Shown here: positions 14,249 to 23,417 of the stretch, one piece after another | Layout of the letters: the number at the start of each line of letters is the position of its first letter | How positions within the stretch are numbered: the first letter of the stretch is position 1 | Notes under the pieces: generated by a model | Told to the model about the DNA's origin: nothing | The model's input: the letters and a program-made list of their open reading frames with translations, nothing else | Databases searched by the model: none | Position numbers and translations under genes: made by a program | Origin: HGM04593 sp964485215 | GTDB taxonomy: Bacteria > Bacteroidota > Bacteroidia > Bacteroidales > Bacteroidaceae | Direction of reading: 5' to 3' | Assembly: GCA_964485215.1 (NCBI GenBank) | Contig: CAZAIM010000005.1 | Location: 1-40,221, forward strand | DNA length: 40,221 bases

Positions 14249-17200
14249 ATGAAAAAACAGTTTGTTGTTGCAGCTCTGGCGGCGTTTGCCTTATCTACGG
14301 CAGGCAGTGCCCAGAATCTGAAAGGTTTTGTCTATGGGGATATGGATGCTCCCCGTGGCTACAATTATGTAAAAGGGCAGGAGCCTGGTCTCGTAGAGTG
14401 GGAGTCGCCTACTGAACTCTCTTTGAACAAAGAGCAGCCCAAAGCGTGGTTCTTTACTTTTGACAGTGAAGAGGCGGCACGCAAGGTGCTCCCCGAAAAC
14501 AGTAAGTATTATATGTCGCTCGATGGAACCTGGAGCTTCAACTGGGTGGGTAACCCTTGGGAGCGTCCGGTGGATTTCTTCAAGACAGACTACGACGTTT
14601 CGGCGTGGGACAAGGTGCAGGTTCCTATGAACTGGAATGTCTATGGATTGCAGCCCGACGGCTCGCAGAAGTACGGAACTCCTATCTACACCAATCAGAA
14701 AGTGATTTTCCACCATCAGGTTGCTGTAGGTGACTGGAAGGGTGGCGTGATGCGTGAGCCTGCAAAGGATTGGGTTACGTATAAGCACCGCAATGAGGTT
14801 GGCTCATACCGCCGTACGTTTGCTGTTCCGGCCGGGTGGAACGGCCGCGAGGTTTATATTAATTTTGACGGCGTCGATTCATTCTTCTATCTCTGGATTA
14901 ACGGCAAGTATGTGGGCTTCTCGAAGAATTCCCGCAACCTTGCAGCGTTCAATATTACAAAATATCTTGTAGAGGGTGAGAATGTTGTTGCTGTTGAGGT
15001 TTACCGCAACAGTGACGCTTCGTTCCTTGAAGCGCAGGATATGTTCCGTCTGCCAGGTATCTTCCGCACCGTTTCCTTGACTGCGACAAACCCTGTAGAG
15101 CTTCGTGACATCCGTGTACGTACCGACCTTGATGCCCAGTACAAGGATGCTGTTGCAAACATTGAGGTTGATGTACGTAACCTCACTGCAAAGAAAGCCA
15201 AGAATTATCAGGTAAAGGTTCAGCTCTACAAGAATGCTCTCTACAGCGACGATAATGAAATTGTTGAAGCTGCAACACTGACAATGCCTGTTGAGCAGAT
15301 GCTTGCCGGTGATACAAAGAGCGTGAAGCTCGACATGCCTGTGACAGACCCTGCAAAGTGGAGTGCTGAGGAGCCTAACCGCTATACACTGGTTGTCTCT
15401 CTGCTTGACAAGAAGGGTAGGGTTGTTGAGACCGCATCTGCATACATGGGATTCCGCGAGATTGAAATCCGCGATACAAAGGCCGAGGATGACGAATTCG
15501 GCTTGGCCGGACGCTATTACTATCTGAATGGCAAGCCTATCAAGATGAAGGGCGTAAACCGTCATGAAACAAGTTTGGAGAATGGTCATGCCATTACCCG
15601 TGAGCAGATGGAAAAGGAGGTTATGCTCATGCTTCAGGGCAATATCAACCATGTGCGTAACTCTCACTATCCCGATGCTCCATACTGGTACTATCTCTGT
15701 GACAAGTACGGTATCTATCTCGAGGACGAGGCAAATATCGAGAGCCATGAGTACTATTATGGAAAGGAGTCTCTTTCACATGTTCCAGAGTTCCTCGATG
15801 CTCACCTTGCGCGTGTCCTCGAAATGGCACATGCTACAATCAACAATCCTTCAGTCTGCATCTGGTCGCTTGGTAACGAGGCCGGTCCCGGTGAGAACTT
15901 CGTGAAGGCCTATGAGGCTCTCAAGGCATTCGATGCAACACGCCCGGTACAGTATGAGCGCAACAACAGCATCGTGGATATGGGTTCTAACCAGTATCCT
16001 TCAATTGCTGATACCCGTAACGATGTGAAGGGCAAGAATCCTTATATGAAGTATCCTTTCCACATTTCGGAGTATGGTCACTCCATGGGTAATGCCGGTG
16101 GTGGCCTTGCCGATTACTGGGAAGCCATTGAAAGCACTAACTTCTATGTCGGCGGTGCAATCTGGGAGTGGGTTGACCATTCATTCTGGAATGTTGACCC
16201 TGCAACAGGTGAGAGATATTGGGGCTATGGCGGCGACTTTGGCGACCGTCCAAATGACCACACATTCTGTACCGATGGCGTAATGTTCCCCGACCACACA
16301 CCAAAGCCCGAATACTATGAGGTGAAGAAGGTTTATCAGAATGTGGGCGTGAAGATGCTCGATAACGGTGAGGTTGAAATCTTCAACAAGCGTTATTTCA
16401 ATTGCCTGTGCGACCTTGATGTGAAGCTTTCTCTTTGGGAGGACGGCAAGCAGATTGATTCTTACTTTATGCCAGGTATGAAGATAGCTCCACGCACAGC
16501 AAAGAACTTCAAACTTAAGTTTGACACTTCTAAGCTTGCTGCGAACAAGGAGTATTTCGTTAAGGTTCAGTTCCTTTTGAAGAAGGATATGCCTTGGGCA
16601 AAGAAAGGTTATGTACAGATGGAGGAGCAGCTGCCTTTGAAGGAGGCTGTAAAGAGTGAGTTCATTGCAGATGCTGCACAGGACGGTACAAAGGTAAGCC
16701 TGAAGAACAACAAGGCTGCCGCACAGACTGTTCTCACTGGCGGCGAGAATCCTTTCACAATTGTGTTCGACAACAACAAGGGTTTGCTCTACAGTGTGGA
16801 ATATGACGGAACTACAGTGTTCGAGGGTGGCAAGTCTATGAAACTGAGTGCTTTCCGTGCACCGGTTGACAATGACGTGTGGTTCTTTAACCGTTGGTTT
16901 GCGATTGGTCTGCATAATTTGCAGGACAGTGTTCTTTCCTTCACTTCAAAGAAAGAGAAGGATGGCTCGGTTGTGCTCCAGTATGTGGTACGTTCACAGG
17001 CTAAGCATCAGTCAAACTGCAATAAACTGCCTAACGGATGCTATGAGGTTGTTGACTCTAAGCACGAAATGTCTCCCAATGCCTTCCATTTTATATCTAA
17101 CAGAATTTGGACGGTTTATCCCGACGGCTCTGTAGAACTCAACAGTGTTATTATGGGTACCGAGGCTAACCAGATTCTTGCACGTCTTGGCTTCGAGATG

Positions 17201-18304
17201 CAGCTTCCATCTGAATTGAAGAACTTTACATATTATGGACGTGGTCCTTTGAACAACTACAACGACCGTTGCGACGGTGCCTTTGTTCAGCAGTACAGCA
17301 GTACGGTAGCCGACCAGTTCGTTCCTTTTGCAAAGCCACAGGATATGGCTAACCGCGAGGATGTACGTTGGGCTGCACTCACAAATGCGCAGGGAAATGG
17401 TGTGATGTTCGTTTCTACCGGCAGCATGTGTGCAAGTGTTCTTCCTTGGAATGACATTGAGGTGACAAAGGCCGGACACCCTTACCAGTTGCCAGAATCA
17501 TCAAGCACCTGGCTTAACATTGATACAAAGGTTACTGGTCTTGGCGGTGCAAGCTGTGGACAGGGTTATGCTCTCGACCATCAGCTCGTTAAGGGCGGTG
17601 AGAATACAATGGGCTTCATTATGCGTCCGGTAAAGGCCGGTGACGACTTTGTTGTGAAGGCCGATGTGAAGTCCTCGGGTGTTGCTCCAGTGCTTGTTTC
17701 ACGTGACCTGCGTGGCATAGTGAAAATGTCTTGCAACAAACCTGGTTCCGAAATATATTATAAGGTAGGCAAGAAGGGCAAGGCTATGCTTTACACAGCT
17801 CCTGTCGACCTGAATGCCGGTGGCTGCATTACCGTTTGGGAGAAGTCTGCACCCGACCTGAAGGCTACATATGACTACGAGAAGATAACATCGGTGCCTG
17901 TAAACGTGAAGGCATCTTCAAGTTCTGAACCAGGCAACGGCCCGGAAAAGATGCTTGACGGTGACCCAACAACAATATGGCACTCAATGTATTCGGTAAC
18001 AGTTGCCAACTATCCTCACTGGATTGAGTTCGATGCAAACGACGAGGTTACTATAAAGGGCTTCAAGTATATGCCTCGCCAGAACGGTAACAACGGTAAC
18101 GTCAAGGGATACAAGCTTGAGGTAAGCGTTGACGGCGAAAACTGGTCACAGGTTGCAGAGGGTGAGTTCCCTTACAACGCCGAGAAGCAGACTGTTCTGT
18201 TCGGCAAGTCTGTAAAGGCACGCTATGTACGTTTCACAGCTATAAGTTCACAGAATGGCCAGGATTTCGCATCGGGGGCAGAATTTGAACTTGTAAAGGA
18301 ATAA
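14249..18304 (+). CDS. Secreted GH2 beta-galactosidase with C-terminal discoidin domain
   Basis: From ATG 14249 the product is 1351 aa, against 1024 for E. coli LacZ. The start is chosen because MKKQFVVAALAAFALSTAGSAQ is a signal peptide; the frame opens six codons earlier. The GH2 order is a jelly-roll sugar-binding domain (about 50-240), an Ig-like domain, and a TIM barrel with acid/base Glu544 in WSLGNEAGPG and nucleophile Glu608 in ISEYGHSMGN. The LacZ-type small-chain domain follows at about 760-1060. An Ig/chitobiase-like stretch near 1140-1210 and a discoidin/F5-8 type C domain at about 1217-1351 are additions that should bind glycans. Substrates would be beta-galactosides, probably host or plant glycans in the periplasm. 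No SusC/D pair lies nearby. A gap of 43 bases separates it from the next gene. Confidence 0.93.
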   Translation: MKKQFVVAALAAFALSTAGSAQNLKGFVYGDMDAPRGYNYVKGQEPGLVEWESPTELSLNKEQPKAWFFTFDSEEAARKVLPENSKYYMSLDGTWSFNWVGNPWERPVDFFKTDYDVSAWDKVQVPMNWNVYGLQPDGSQKYGTPIYTNQKVIFHHQVAVGDWKGGVMREPAKDWVTYKHRNEVGSYRRTFAVPAGWNGREVYINFDGVDSFFYLWINGKYVGFSKNSRNLAAFNITKYLVEGENVVAVEVYRNSDASFLEAQDMFRLPGIFRTVSLTATNPVELRDIRVRTDLDAQYKDAVANIEVDVRNLTAKKAKNYQVKVQLYKNALYSDDNEIVEAATLTMPVEQMLAGDTKSVKLDMPVTDPAKWSAEEPNRYTLVVSLLDKKGRVVETASAYMGFREIEIRDTKAEDDEFGLAGRYYYLNGKPIKMKGVNRHETSLENGHAITREQMEKEVMLMLQGNINHVRNSHYPDAPYWYYLCDKYGIYLEDEANIESHEYYYGKESLSHVPEFLDAHLARVLEMAHATINNPSVCIWSLGNEAGPGENFVKAYEALKAFDATRPVQYERNNSIVDMGSNQYPSIADTRNDVKGKNPYMKYPFHISEYGHSMGNAGGGLADYWEAIESTNFYVGGAIWEWVDHSFWNVDPATGERYWGYGGDFGDRPNDHTFCTDGVMFPDHTPKPEYYEVKKVYQNVGVKMLDNGEVEIFNKRYFNCLCDLDVKLSLWEDGKQIDSYFMPGMKIAPRTAKNFKLKFDTSKLAANKEYFVKVQFLLKKDMPWAKKGYVQMEEQLPLKEAVKSEFIADAAQDGTKVSLKNNKAAAQTVLTGGENPFTIVFDNNKGLLYSVEYDGTTVFEGGKSMKLSAFRAPVDNDVWFFNRWFAIGLHNLQDSVLSFTSKKEKDGSVVLQYVVRSQAKHQSNCNKLPNGCYEVVDSKHEMSPNAFHFISNRIWTVYPDGSVELNSVIMGTEANQILARLGFEMQLPSELKNFTYYGRGPLNNYNDRCDGAFVQQYSSTVADQFVPFAKPQDMANREDVRWAALTNAQGNGVMFVSTGSMCASVLPWNDIEVTKAGHPYQLPESSSTWLNIDTKVTGLGGASCGQGYALDHQLVKGGENTMGFIMRPVKAGDDFVVKADVKSSGVAPVLVSRDLRGIVKMSCNKPGSEIYYKVGKKGKAMLYTAPVDLNAGGCITVWEKSAPDLKATYDYEKITSVPVNVKASSSSEPGNGPEKMLDGDPTTIWHSMYSVTVANYPHWIEFDANDEVTIKGFKYMPRQNGNNGNVKGYKLEVSVDGENWSQVAEGEFPYNAEKQTVLFGKSVKARYVRFTAISSQNGQDFASGAEFELVKE

Positions 18305-18347
18305 GAAACTGTGCTTAATTATAAATTAATTAGATAAACATAAAACC

Positions 18348-19925
18348 ATGAAGAAGAAAACATTATTGGTTGTAGTTCCGCTCCTTTTGGTATTGGTGGC
18401 TTCAGCTATGTTCCTGCTTGGCAAATCCGGCGGGAATGGAGTAGGCAGGTATTTGTCGGTTATTCCCGATAATCCTGTGTGTATGATTAAGATAAACGTC
18501 GGGAATCTGCTCAATGAGTCTGAGATTCTTGAGAATTCAATGGTAAAGACTGCCATAAAGGCTTCGACAAGGGAATTGCCCGAGCAGATGAGCAATCTCC
18601 TTAACAAAATGGTGGAGAATCCCAATGAGTCGGGTTTCGATGTGAACCAGCCGGCCGTTATGGTTATTGAAGATGTTAAGGGTGAGAAGGGTATGATGCT
18701 CCTTGCCCTCTCCGATGTCCGCAAGTTTGAGGATATGCTCGACTGTTTCTCAGAAGGTGAGGTTGTGATAGAGAATGTAAACGGCATAAATGTAATAAAA
18801 TCTTTCGATGATGAGGTTTCTATTGCATACGACAAGGAAAAACTTCTTTTTGCCTATTCTGAAGATGAAAATGCCGATGCTGTAGCGTACTTCAACTCAC
18901 AAGAGCCTAAGGCTATCGACAATGCAAAACTGAAGGACTTCCTTTCGAACTCGGATGATGCAGGTTTTTATTTGTCGGGTGACCTCGTTTACACGGCGAT
19001 GATGGAGGATGCCGATATGATGATGCTCGGTGCAAACCTTGAATCTCTGAAAGAGTGTTCATATCAGCTTGTTCTTAATTCCGAGAACGGCTATGCCGAA
19101 CTTACATGTGATATCGATTGTCCTGCAGAGTACAGGGAGATGTATGAGAAGATAATGCAGAAGTCTTCGAAGAAACACCTGAAATATGTTCCTGAGACCG
19201 CGATGTTTGTGGTTGATATGGGGTGCAACCTCGAGAATATTCTCGATATTTATCCCGAGGATGTAAAGGGACAGCTTAACGAAGTGCTGGGCTATCTCGG
19301 CTTCGATTCGTCTCTCTTCAAGAGCTTGAGCGGTGATGTTACTTTTGCGATGCTCCAGCCGGAACTCGTCGGCCGTAGCGAGGAACCTCAGTTTATGCTG
19401 GTGATGGATTGCGACAGCCAGGCCATCTTTGATACCATTATAACACTTGCAAGGCAGTTGCAGCAGATTGATGAGGTTGAGGAGAATGTATATGCCATGA
19501 ATCTCAACAAGTATAACGAATGGGATTATAATACTTACGAGAGCACTGAGAAGCGTGGCGGTTATGACTATTACCTCGCATACAAGGACAATATGCTCTT
19601 CTTTGTTCCCGAGAATGTCTATGCCGACTTGAAGAGTGGCAGCGGTGTGCAGGAACTGCGTCGCAATGCGATGGACAACAGCCTTGTATCATCTATGTCC
19701 AACGGATTTGTATTCGATGTGCAGAACCTGTTGCTTGCATTGGATGAGAACAGAAAGGGTGATGCTGAAATCATCAGTATGCTCTCAGAGGTTGAGTCTA
19801 TAAATTTCGAAATGGAGACGGTAACAAGAATGACCGCGAAGGTTACACTTGAAGACAAGAGTGTCAATTTCCTGAGATTTGTTGTAGACAAGGCTTTTGA
19901 GGTTATGATGCTGATGGGTATGTAA
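18348..19925 (+). CDS. DUF4836-like envelope protein, function unknown
   Basis: The product is 525 aa with an N-terminal hydrophobic segment (MKKKTLLVVVPLLLVLVASA) that could be a signal anchor. GRYLSVIPDNPVCMIKINVGNLL shortly after it resembles the start of DUF4836 proteins of Bacteroidales. The rest is acidic and contains two similar halves: a first part with QPAVMVIEDVKGEKGMMLLAL, DVRKFEDML and INVIKSFDDEVSIAYDKEKLLFAYS, and a second with QFMLVMDCDSQ and YDYYLAYKDNMLFFVPENVY. No cysteine lipobox or enzyme motif is seen. It follows the beta-galactosidase by 43 bases in the same direction, and a hairpin without a U-tract follows it. Family assignment is from memory of the pattern. Confidence 0.6.
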   Translation: MKKKTLLVVVPLLLVLVASAMFLLGKSGGNGVGRYLSVIPDNPVCMIKINVGNLLNESEILENSMVKTAIKASTRELPEQMSNLLNKMVENPNESGFDVNQPAVMVIEDVKGEKGMMLLALSDVRKFEDMLDCFSEGEVVIENVNGINVIKSFDDEVSIAYDKEKLLFAYSEDENADAVAYFNSQEPKAIDNAKLKDFLSNSDDAGFYLSGDLVYTAMMEDADMMMLGANLESLKECSYQLVLNSENGYAELTCDIDCPAEYREMYEKIMQKSSKKHLKYVPETAMFVVDMGCNLENILDIYPEDVKGQLNEVLGYLGFDSSLFKSLSGDVTFAMLQPELVGRSEEPQFMLVMDCDSQAIFDTIITLARQLQQIDEVEENVYAMNLNKYNEWDYNTYESTEKRGGYDYYLAYKDNMLFFVPENVYADLKSGSGVQELRRNAMDNSLVSSMSNGFVFDVQNLLLALDENRKGDAEIISMLSEVESINFEMETVTRMTAKVTLEDKSVNFLRFVVDKAFEVMMLMGM

Positions 19926-19931
19926 TAGAGT

Positions 19932-19955
19932 GAGGGTGGCTTTTGGGTCACCCTC
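19932..19955. repeat. Intergenic hairpin related to 11911-11930
   Basis: GAGGGTG (19932-19938) pairs with CACCCTC (19949-19955) around a T-rich centre. There is no clear U-tract after it, so it may be a weak terminator, a processing site or a short dispersed palindrome. Confidence 0.55.
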
Positions 19956-20005
19956 CTGTTCATGTTTTGCCGCCATGGCTTTATGAGTTCTGAATGTAAC
20001 CCCAT

Positions 20006-20665
20006 ATGATAAAGAGTATTGTTCTTGACAATGTTGATTTGAAGGCTTTTGCATCACATTCGGCAGAGCCGTCTATCTCTACGGTGTGGAATTCAAATGT
20101 TGTTTTCCACAAAGGGAAGAACTATCTTATTGAGGCCGGCTCGGGTCGTGGCAAGAGTTCTTTCTGCTCTTTCATTTGCGGTTTGCGCGATGACTATGTC
20201 GGCGAGATATATTTTGAGGATGAGAACGGTGTCCGTACTTCGAGCCGCTTGTCCGACTTTGTTTCTTTAAGACAGCGTTCCATTGGAATAATGTTCCAGG
20301 AGTTGCGGCTGTTCCCCGAACTCTCTGCGGTTGATAACGTGATGCTGAAAAGCCAACTTACAGGCTATGTGTGCGAGAGCGAAATCCGCGAAATGCTATC
20401 TCGTCTTGGCCTCAAGGAGCATCTCGACAGGCCGTGTGGCAGAATGTCGCTCGGGCAGCAGCAAAGGGTTGCTTTTGTCAGGGCATTGGCGCAGCCTGCC
20501 GACTTCGTTCTGCTCGATGAGCCTGTCAGCCATCTCGATGAAGAGAATGCAGAAATTATGGTGCAGATGCTGCACGATAGACAGAAAAAGGATGCTATAG
20601 GCCTGATTGTAACATCGATAGGGTACAGGTTGCCGATAGAGTACGATTGCGTGCTATCTCTTTAA
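20006..20665 (+). CDS. ABC transporter ATP-binding protein (LolD/FtsE-like)
   Basis: The product is 219 aa. Walker A is EAGSGRGKSSF (Gly45-Ser51). The Q-loop is GIMFQELRLFPELSAVDNV. The signature is RMSLGQQQRVAFVRALAQPA, where LSGGQ reads MSLGQ, and Walker B with the D-loop is FVLLDEPVSHLDEEN. The switch region reads LIVTSIGYRLP, so the H-loop histidine, which normally follows the Thr, is absent. The next gene, a four-segment permease, starts 32 bases later at its ATG. The pair therefore matches a MacB/LolCDE/FtsEX-type envelope transporter that moves or pulls substrates out of the inner membrane rather than importing them. The substrate is unknown. Confidence 0.85.
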   Translation: MIKSIVLDNVDLKAFASHSAEPSISTVWNSNVVFHKGKNYLIEAGSGRGKSSFCSFICGLRDDYVGEIYFEDENGVRTSSRLSDFVSLRQRSIGIMFQELRLFPELSAVDNVMLKSQLTGYVCESEIREMLSRLGLKEHLDRPCGRMSLGQQQRVAFVRALAQPADFVLLDEPVSHLDEENAEIMVQMLHDRQKKDAIGLIVTSIGYRLPIEYDCVLSL

Positions 20666-20697
20666 GTGACGGCCTGTAGTTTTTTAATTTGAGCAAG

Positions 20698-21921
20698 ATG
20701 AGATTATTGTTTAAACTGTTACGCCAGAATGTAAGTGTTGGGCAAATCCTGGGATTTGTCTTTGTCAATCTGCTTGGCGGTCTCATTGTGCTGCTTGGTG
20801 TCCAGGGATATAATGATTTCGATTCATTTTCCAATAGCGGCGACAATATCCTCTCTTCGAGCCATATTGTCGTTACCAAGCCGGTTACGACAGCACAGAC
20901 ATTCGGTAGTGTCCTGGGAGTAAGGCCGAAGTTCAGCAAAAAAGAGATAGAGGAGCTGGAGGCGTTGTCTTCGGTTTCGGCGGTAGGCGAGTTCGTGCCT
21001 GCTCAGTTCGAGGTAAAGGTATTGCTTTCAATAGGCAATTCAAGGGTTTCTTCCGATATATTCCTTGAGGCGGTACCCGACGAGTTCATTCTTAGCGATT
21101 ACAAATCGTTGGGTGGCGCAGAAGAACCCTGGAGTGCCGGGGTCGACAGTAAGAAAGTTCCGATTATTCTGCCACGGAACTACATAAACCTGTATAATTT
21201 CGGTTATGCGACAGCTAATGGTATGCCGCAGATAAGCGATGAACTTTTGAGTTCGTTCCCGGTGCGTCTGCAATTCAGTACTGAGAAAGGGAAAATAAAG
21301 TATGATGCAGTCGTATGCGGTCTCACAAGCAAGATAAATACCATTCTTGTGCCATGGGATTTCATGTTGGCAATAAACGAGGAATATGCTCCCGGTGAAA
21401 AGGCTGATGTCTCGAGGATTATTATCAATACCAAGGCCAATGAAACCGATGATTCTTTATTGGACTTTATTGCCGAAAAGGGGTATGTCATAGAGGGCGA
21501 TGCCTCGCATATGCGCCTGCAGTCACTGGTGTTCGGGATAATTTTTGTTGTAATAGGTGTTGGCGCGTTGTTCTCGATATTGGCATTCTTTATGCTTGTA
21601 ATAAGCATACTGTTGCTGATAGAGAAGAACAAGGAGAAGATTACAAATCTATATTCTATGGGTTATTCTGTGCGGCAAGTGGCCAGAACATATGAACTGA
21701 TGGTACTTGTCGTCGATACTGTTGTGTGGCTTGTTGCCGCAACTGTAGCAACGGTTGTCTACCCGGGTTTCTCGGAAATGATTGAGAACTCCTCGCCTGG
21801 TTTTGAACCGGCTTCGCTTCTTTCGGTCTGGGTAATGGCTCTGCTGTTGACGTTGCTGTTTGTGTCGTTGCATTGCATGATAATACATCGTCAGGTGAAA
21901 AAGCATTGTGTAAAGAAATAA
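20698..21921 (+). CDS. FtsX-like ABC transporter permease
   Basis: The product is 407 aa from ATG 20698; the frame opens at a TTG three codons earlier. The topology is that of FtsX/MacB permeases. One N-terminal membrane segment (about residues 15-37) is followed by a periplasmic domain of about 235 residues. Three C-terminal segments then lie near 277-308, 335-357 and 377-397, and the tail is basic (RQVKKHCVKK). LLIEKNKEKITNLYSMGYS matches the coupling-helix region that contacts the ATPase, with an invariant-type Gly before the next segment. It is co-directional with the ATP-binding gene 32 bases upstream and lies 17 bases before rfbA, so it may share a transcript with the rhamnose genes. 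Confidence 0.82.
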   Translation: MRLLFKLLRQNVSVGQILGFVFVNLLGGLIVLLGVQGYNDFDSFSNSGDNILSSSHIVVTKPVTTAQTFGSVLGVRPKFSKKEIEELEALSSVSAVGEFVPAQFEVKVLLSIGNSRVSSDIFLEAVPDEFILSDYKSLGGAEEPWSAGVDSKKVPIILPRNYINLYNFGYATANGMPQISDELLSSFPVRLQFSTEKGKIKYDAVVCGLTSKINTILVPWDFMLAINEEYAPGEKADVSRIIINTKANETDDSLLDFIAEKGYVIEGDASHMRLQSLVFGIIFVVIGVGALFSILAFFMLVISILLLIEKNKEKITNLYSMGYSVRQVARTYELMVLVVDTVVWLVAATVATVVYPGFSEMIENSSPGFEPASLLSVWVMALLLTLLFVSLHCMIIHRQVKKHCVKK

Positions 21922-21938
21922 TAAAATAATTCTAAATT

Positions 21939-22841
21939 ATGAAAGGTATTGTATTGGCCGGTGGTTCCGGTACACGTCTCTATCCTATTACAAAAGGTGT
22001 CAGCAAGCAGATGCTTCCGATATATGACAAGCCGATGATATATTATCCCATCTCGGTTTTGATGCTTGCGGGCATAAGAGAGATACTTATAATCTCCACC
22101 CCTCAGGATCTTCCCGGCTTCAAACGTCTGCTGGGCGACGGCAGCGACTACGGTGTAAAGTTCGAGTATGCCGAACAGCCATCGCCCGACGGCCTTGCAC
22201 AGGCGTTCATCATCGGAGAGGAATTCATCGGGGATGATTCTGCCTGCCTTGTCCTTGGCGACAATATTTTTCATGGCGCAGGATTCTCGGCGATGCTCAG
22301 GGAGGCTGTGCGTGCTGCGGAGGAGGATAGTAAGGCTACCGTATTCGGATATTGGGTCGATGACCCCGAACGCTATGGCGTGGCTGAGTTCGACAAGAAC
22401 GGCAACTGCCTTTCAATCGAAGAGAAGCCTGCCAACCCGAAGTCGAACTATGCAGTCGTTGGTCTCTACTTCTACCCTAACAAGGTGGTGGAGGTGGCAA
22501 AGGGTATCATGCCCTCTGCACGCGGTGAGCTTGAGATAACAACCGTGAACCAGCAGTTCCTCGGTGACGGCGAACTAAAGGTGCAGACACTCGAACGTGG
22601 TTTTGCATGGCTCGATACCGGCACACACGACTCGCTTGCCGAGGCATCAATCTTTGTCGAGGTTATTGAGAAACGTCAGGGATTGAAGATTGCCTGTCTC
22701 GAAGGCATAGCATTCCGCAAGGGATGGATTGATGAGGAGAAACTGCGTGAATTGGCTCAGCCCATGATAAAGAACCAGTATGGGCGTTATCTGCTGAAGA
22801 TAATAGATGAGGTGAAGCGTTCTGGAGCAAACATTATTTGA
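21939..22841 (+). CDS. rfbA: Glucose-1-phosphate thymidylyltransferase
   Basis: This is step 1 of dTDP-L-rhamnose synthesis: glucose-1-phosphate plus dTTP gives dTDP-glucose and diphosphate. The 300-aa length is normal. The nucleotide-binding signature GGSGTRLYPITKGVSKQ starts at residue 8, followed by YDKPMIYYPISVLMLAGI, the QPSPDGLAQAF loop and LGDNIF with the metal-binding Asp. FAWLDTGTHDSL lies near residue 225. The enzyme is cytoplasmic and usually feedback-inhibited by dTDP-rhamnose. It is the first of four rhamnose genes that lie within about 5 bases of one another. Confidence 0.97.
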   Translation: MKGIVLAGGSGTRLYPITKGVSKQMLPIYDKPMIYYPISVLMLAGIREILIISTPQDLPGFKRLLGDGSDYGVKFEYAEQPSPDGLAQAFIIGEEFIGDDSACLVLGDNIFHGAGFSAMLREAVRAAEEDSKATVFGYWVDDPERYGVAEFDKNGNCLSIEEKPANPKSNYAVVGLYFYPNKVVEVAKGIMPSARGELEITTVNQQFLGDGELKVQTLERGFAWLDTGTHDSLAEASIFVEVIEKRQGLKIACLEGIAFRKGWIDEEKLRELAQPMIKNQYGRYLLKIIDEVKRSGANII

Positions 22842-22845
22842 TAGA

Positions 22846-23415
22846 ATGGAAGTAATAAAGACTGATATAGAAGGTGTGGTTATAATAGAGCCGCGTATCT
22901 TCGAGGACGATAGAGGCTATTTCTATGAATCGTTCTCGCAGCGTGAGTTCGAGGAGAAAGTGTGCCGGACTACATTTGTGCAGGACAACCAGTCGAAGTC
23001 GTCCTATGGCGTGTTGCGTGGCCTTCACTTCCAGCGACCGCCTTATACCCAGAGCAAACTTGTACGTTGCATAAAAGGTGCAGTGCTTGATGTTGCCGTC
23101 GATATACGCAAGGGCTCGCCCACATTCGGCAAGTATGTTGCAGTGGAACTTACCGAGGACAACCATCGCCAGTTCTTTGTGCCTCGAGGCTTTGCCCACG
23201 GCTTTGCTGTGCTTAGCGAAGAGGCCGTCTTCCAGTACAAGTGCGACAACTTCTACTGCAAGGAGAGCGAAGGCTCTGTAGCATGGAACGACCCTGAACT
23301 GGCTATCGACTGGAGAGTACCGGGCGAAAAGGTTCTGCTTTCTGAGAAGGACAAGAAGAGCAAGAACATAAAGGATGCTGAATACCTTTTTGACTATAAC
23401 GAAAACCTCTATTGA
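22846..23415 (+). CDS. rfbC: dTDP-4-dehydrorhamnose 3,5-epimerase
   Basis: This is step 3 of the pathway: epimerisation at C3 and C5 of dTDP-4-keto-6-deoxyglucose. The product is a 189-aa cupin. The family blocks are FEDDRGYFYESFSQ, FVQDNQSKSSYGVLRGLHFQ (the active-site His lies in GLHFQ) and VPRGFAHGFAVLSEEAVFQYK. It starts 4 bases after the rfbA stop and ends overlapping the region just before the rfbD ATG. Confidence 0.96.
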   Translation: MEVIKTDIEGVVIIEPRIFEDDRGYFYESFSQREFEEKVCRTTFVQDNQSKSSYGVLRGLHFQRPPYTQSKLVRCIKGAVLDVAVDIRKGSPTFGKYVAVELTEDNHRQFFVPRGFAHGFAVLSEEAVFQYKCDNFYCKESEGSVAWNDPELAIDWRVPGEKVLLSEKDKKSKNIKDAEYLFDYNENLY

Positions 23416-23417
23416 AC

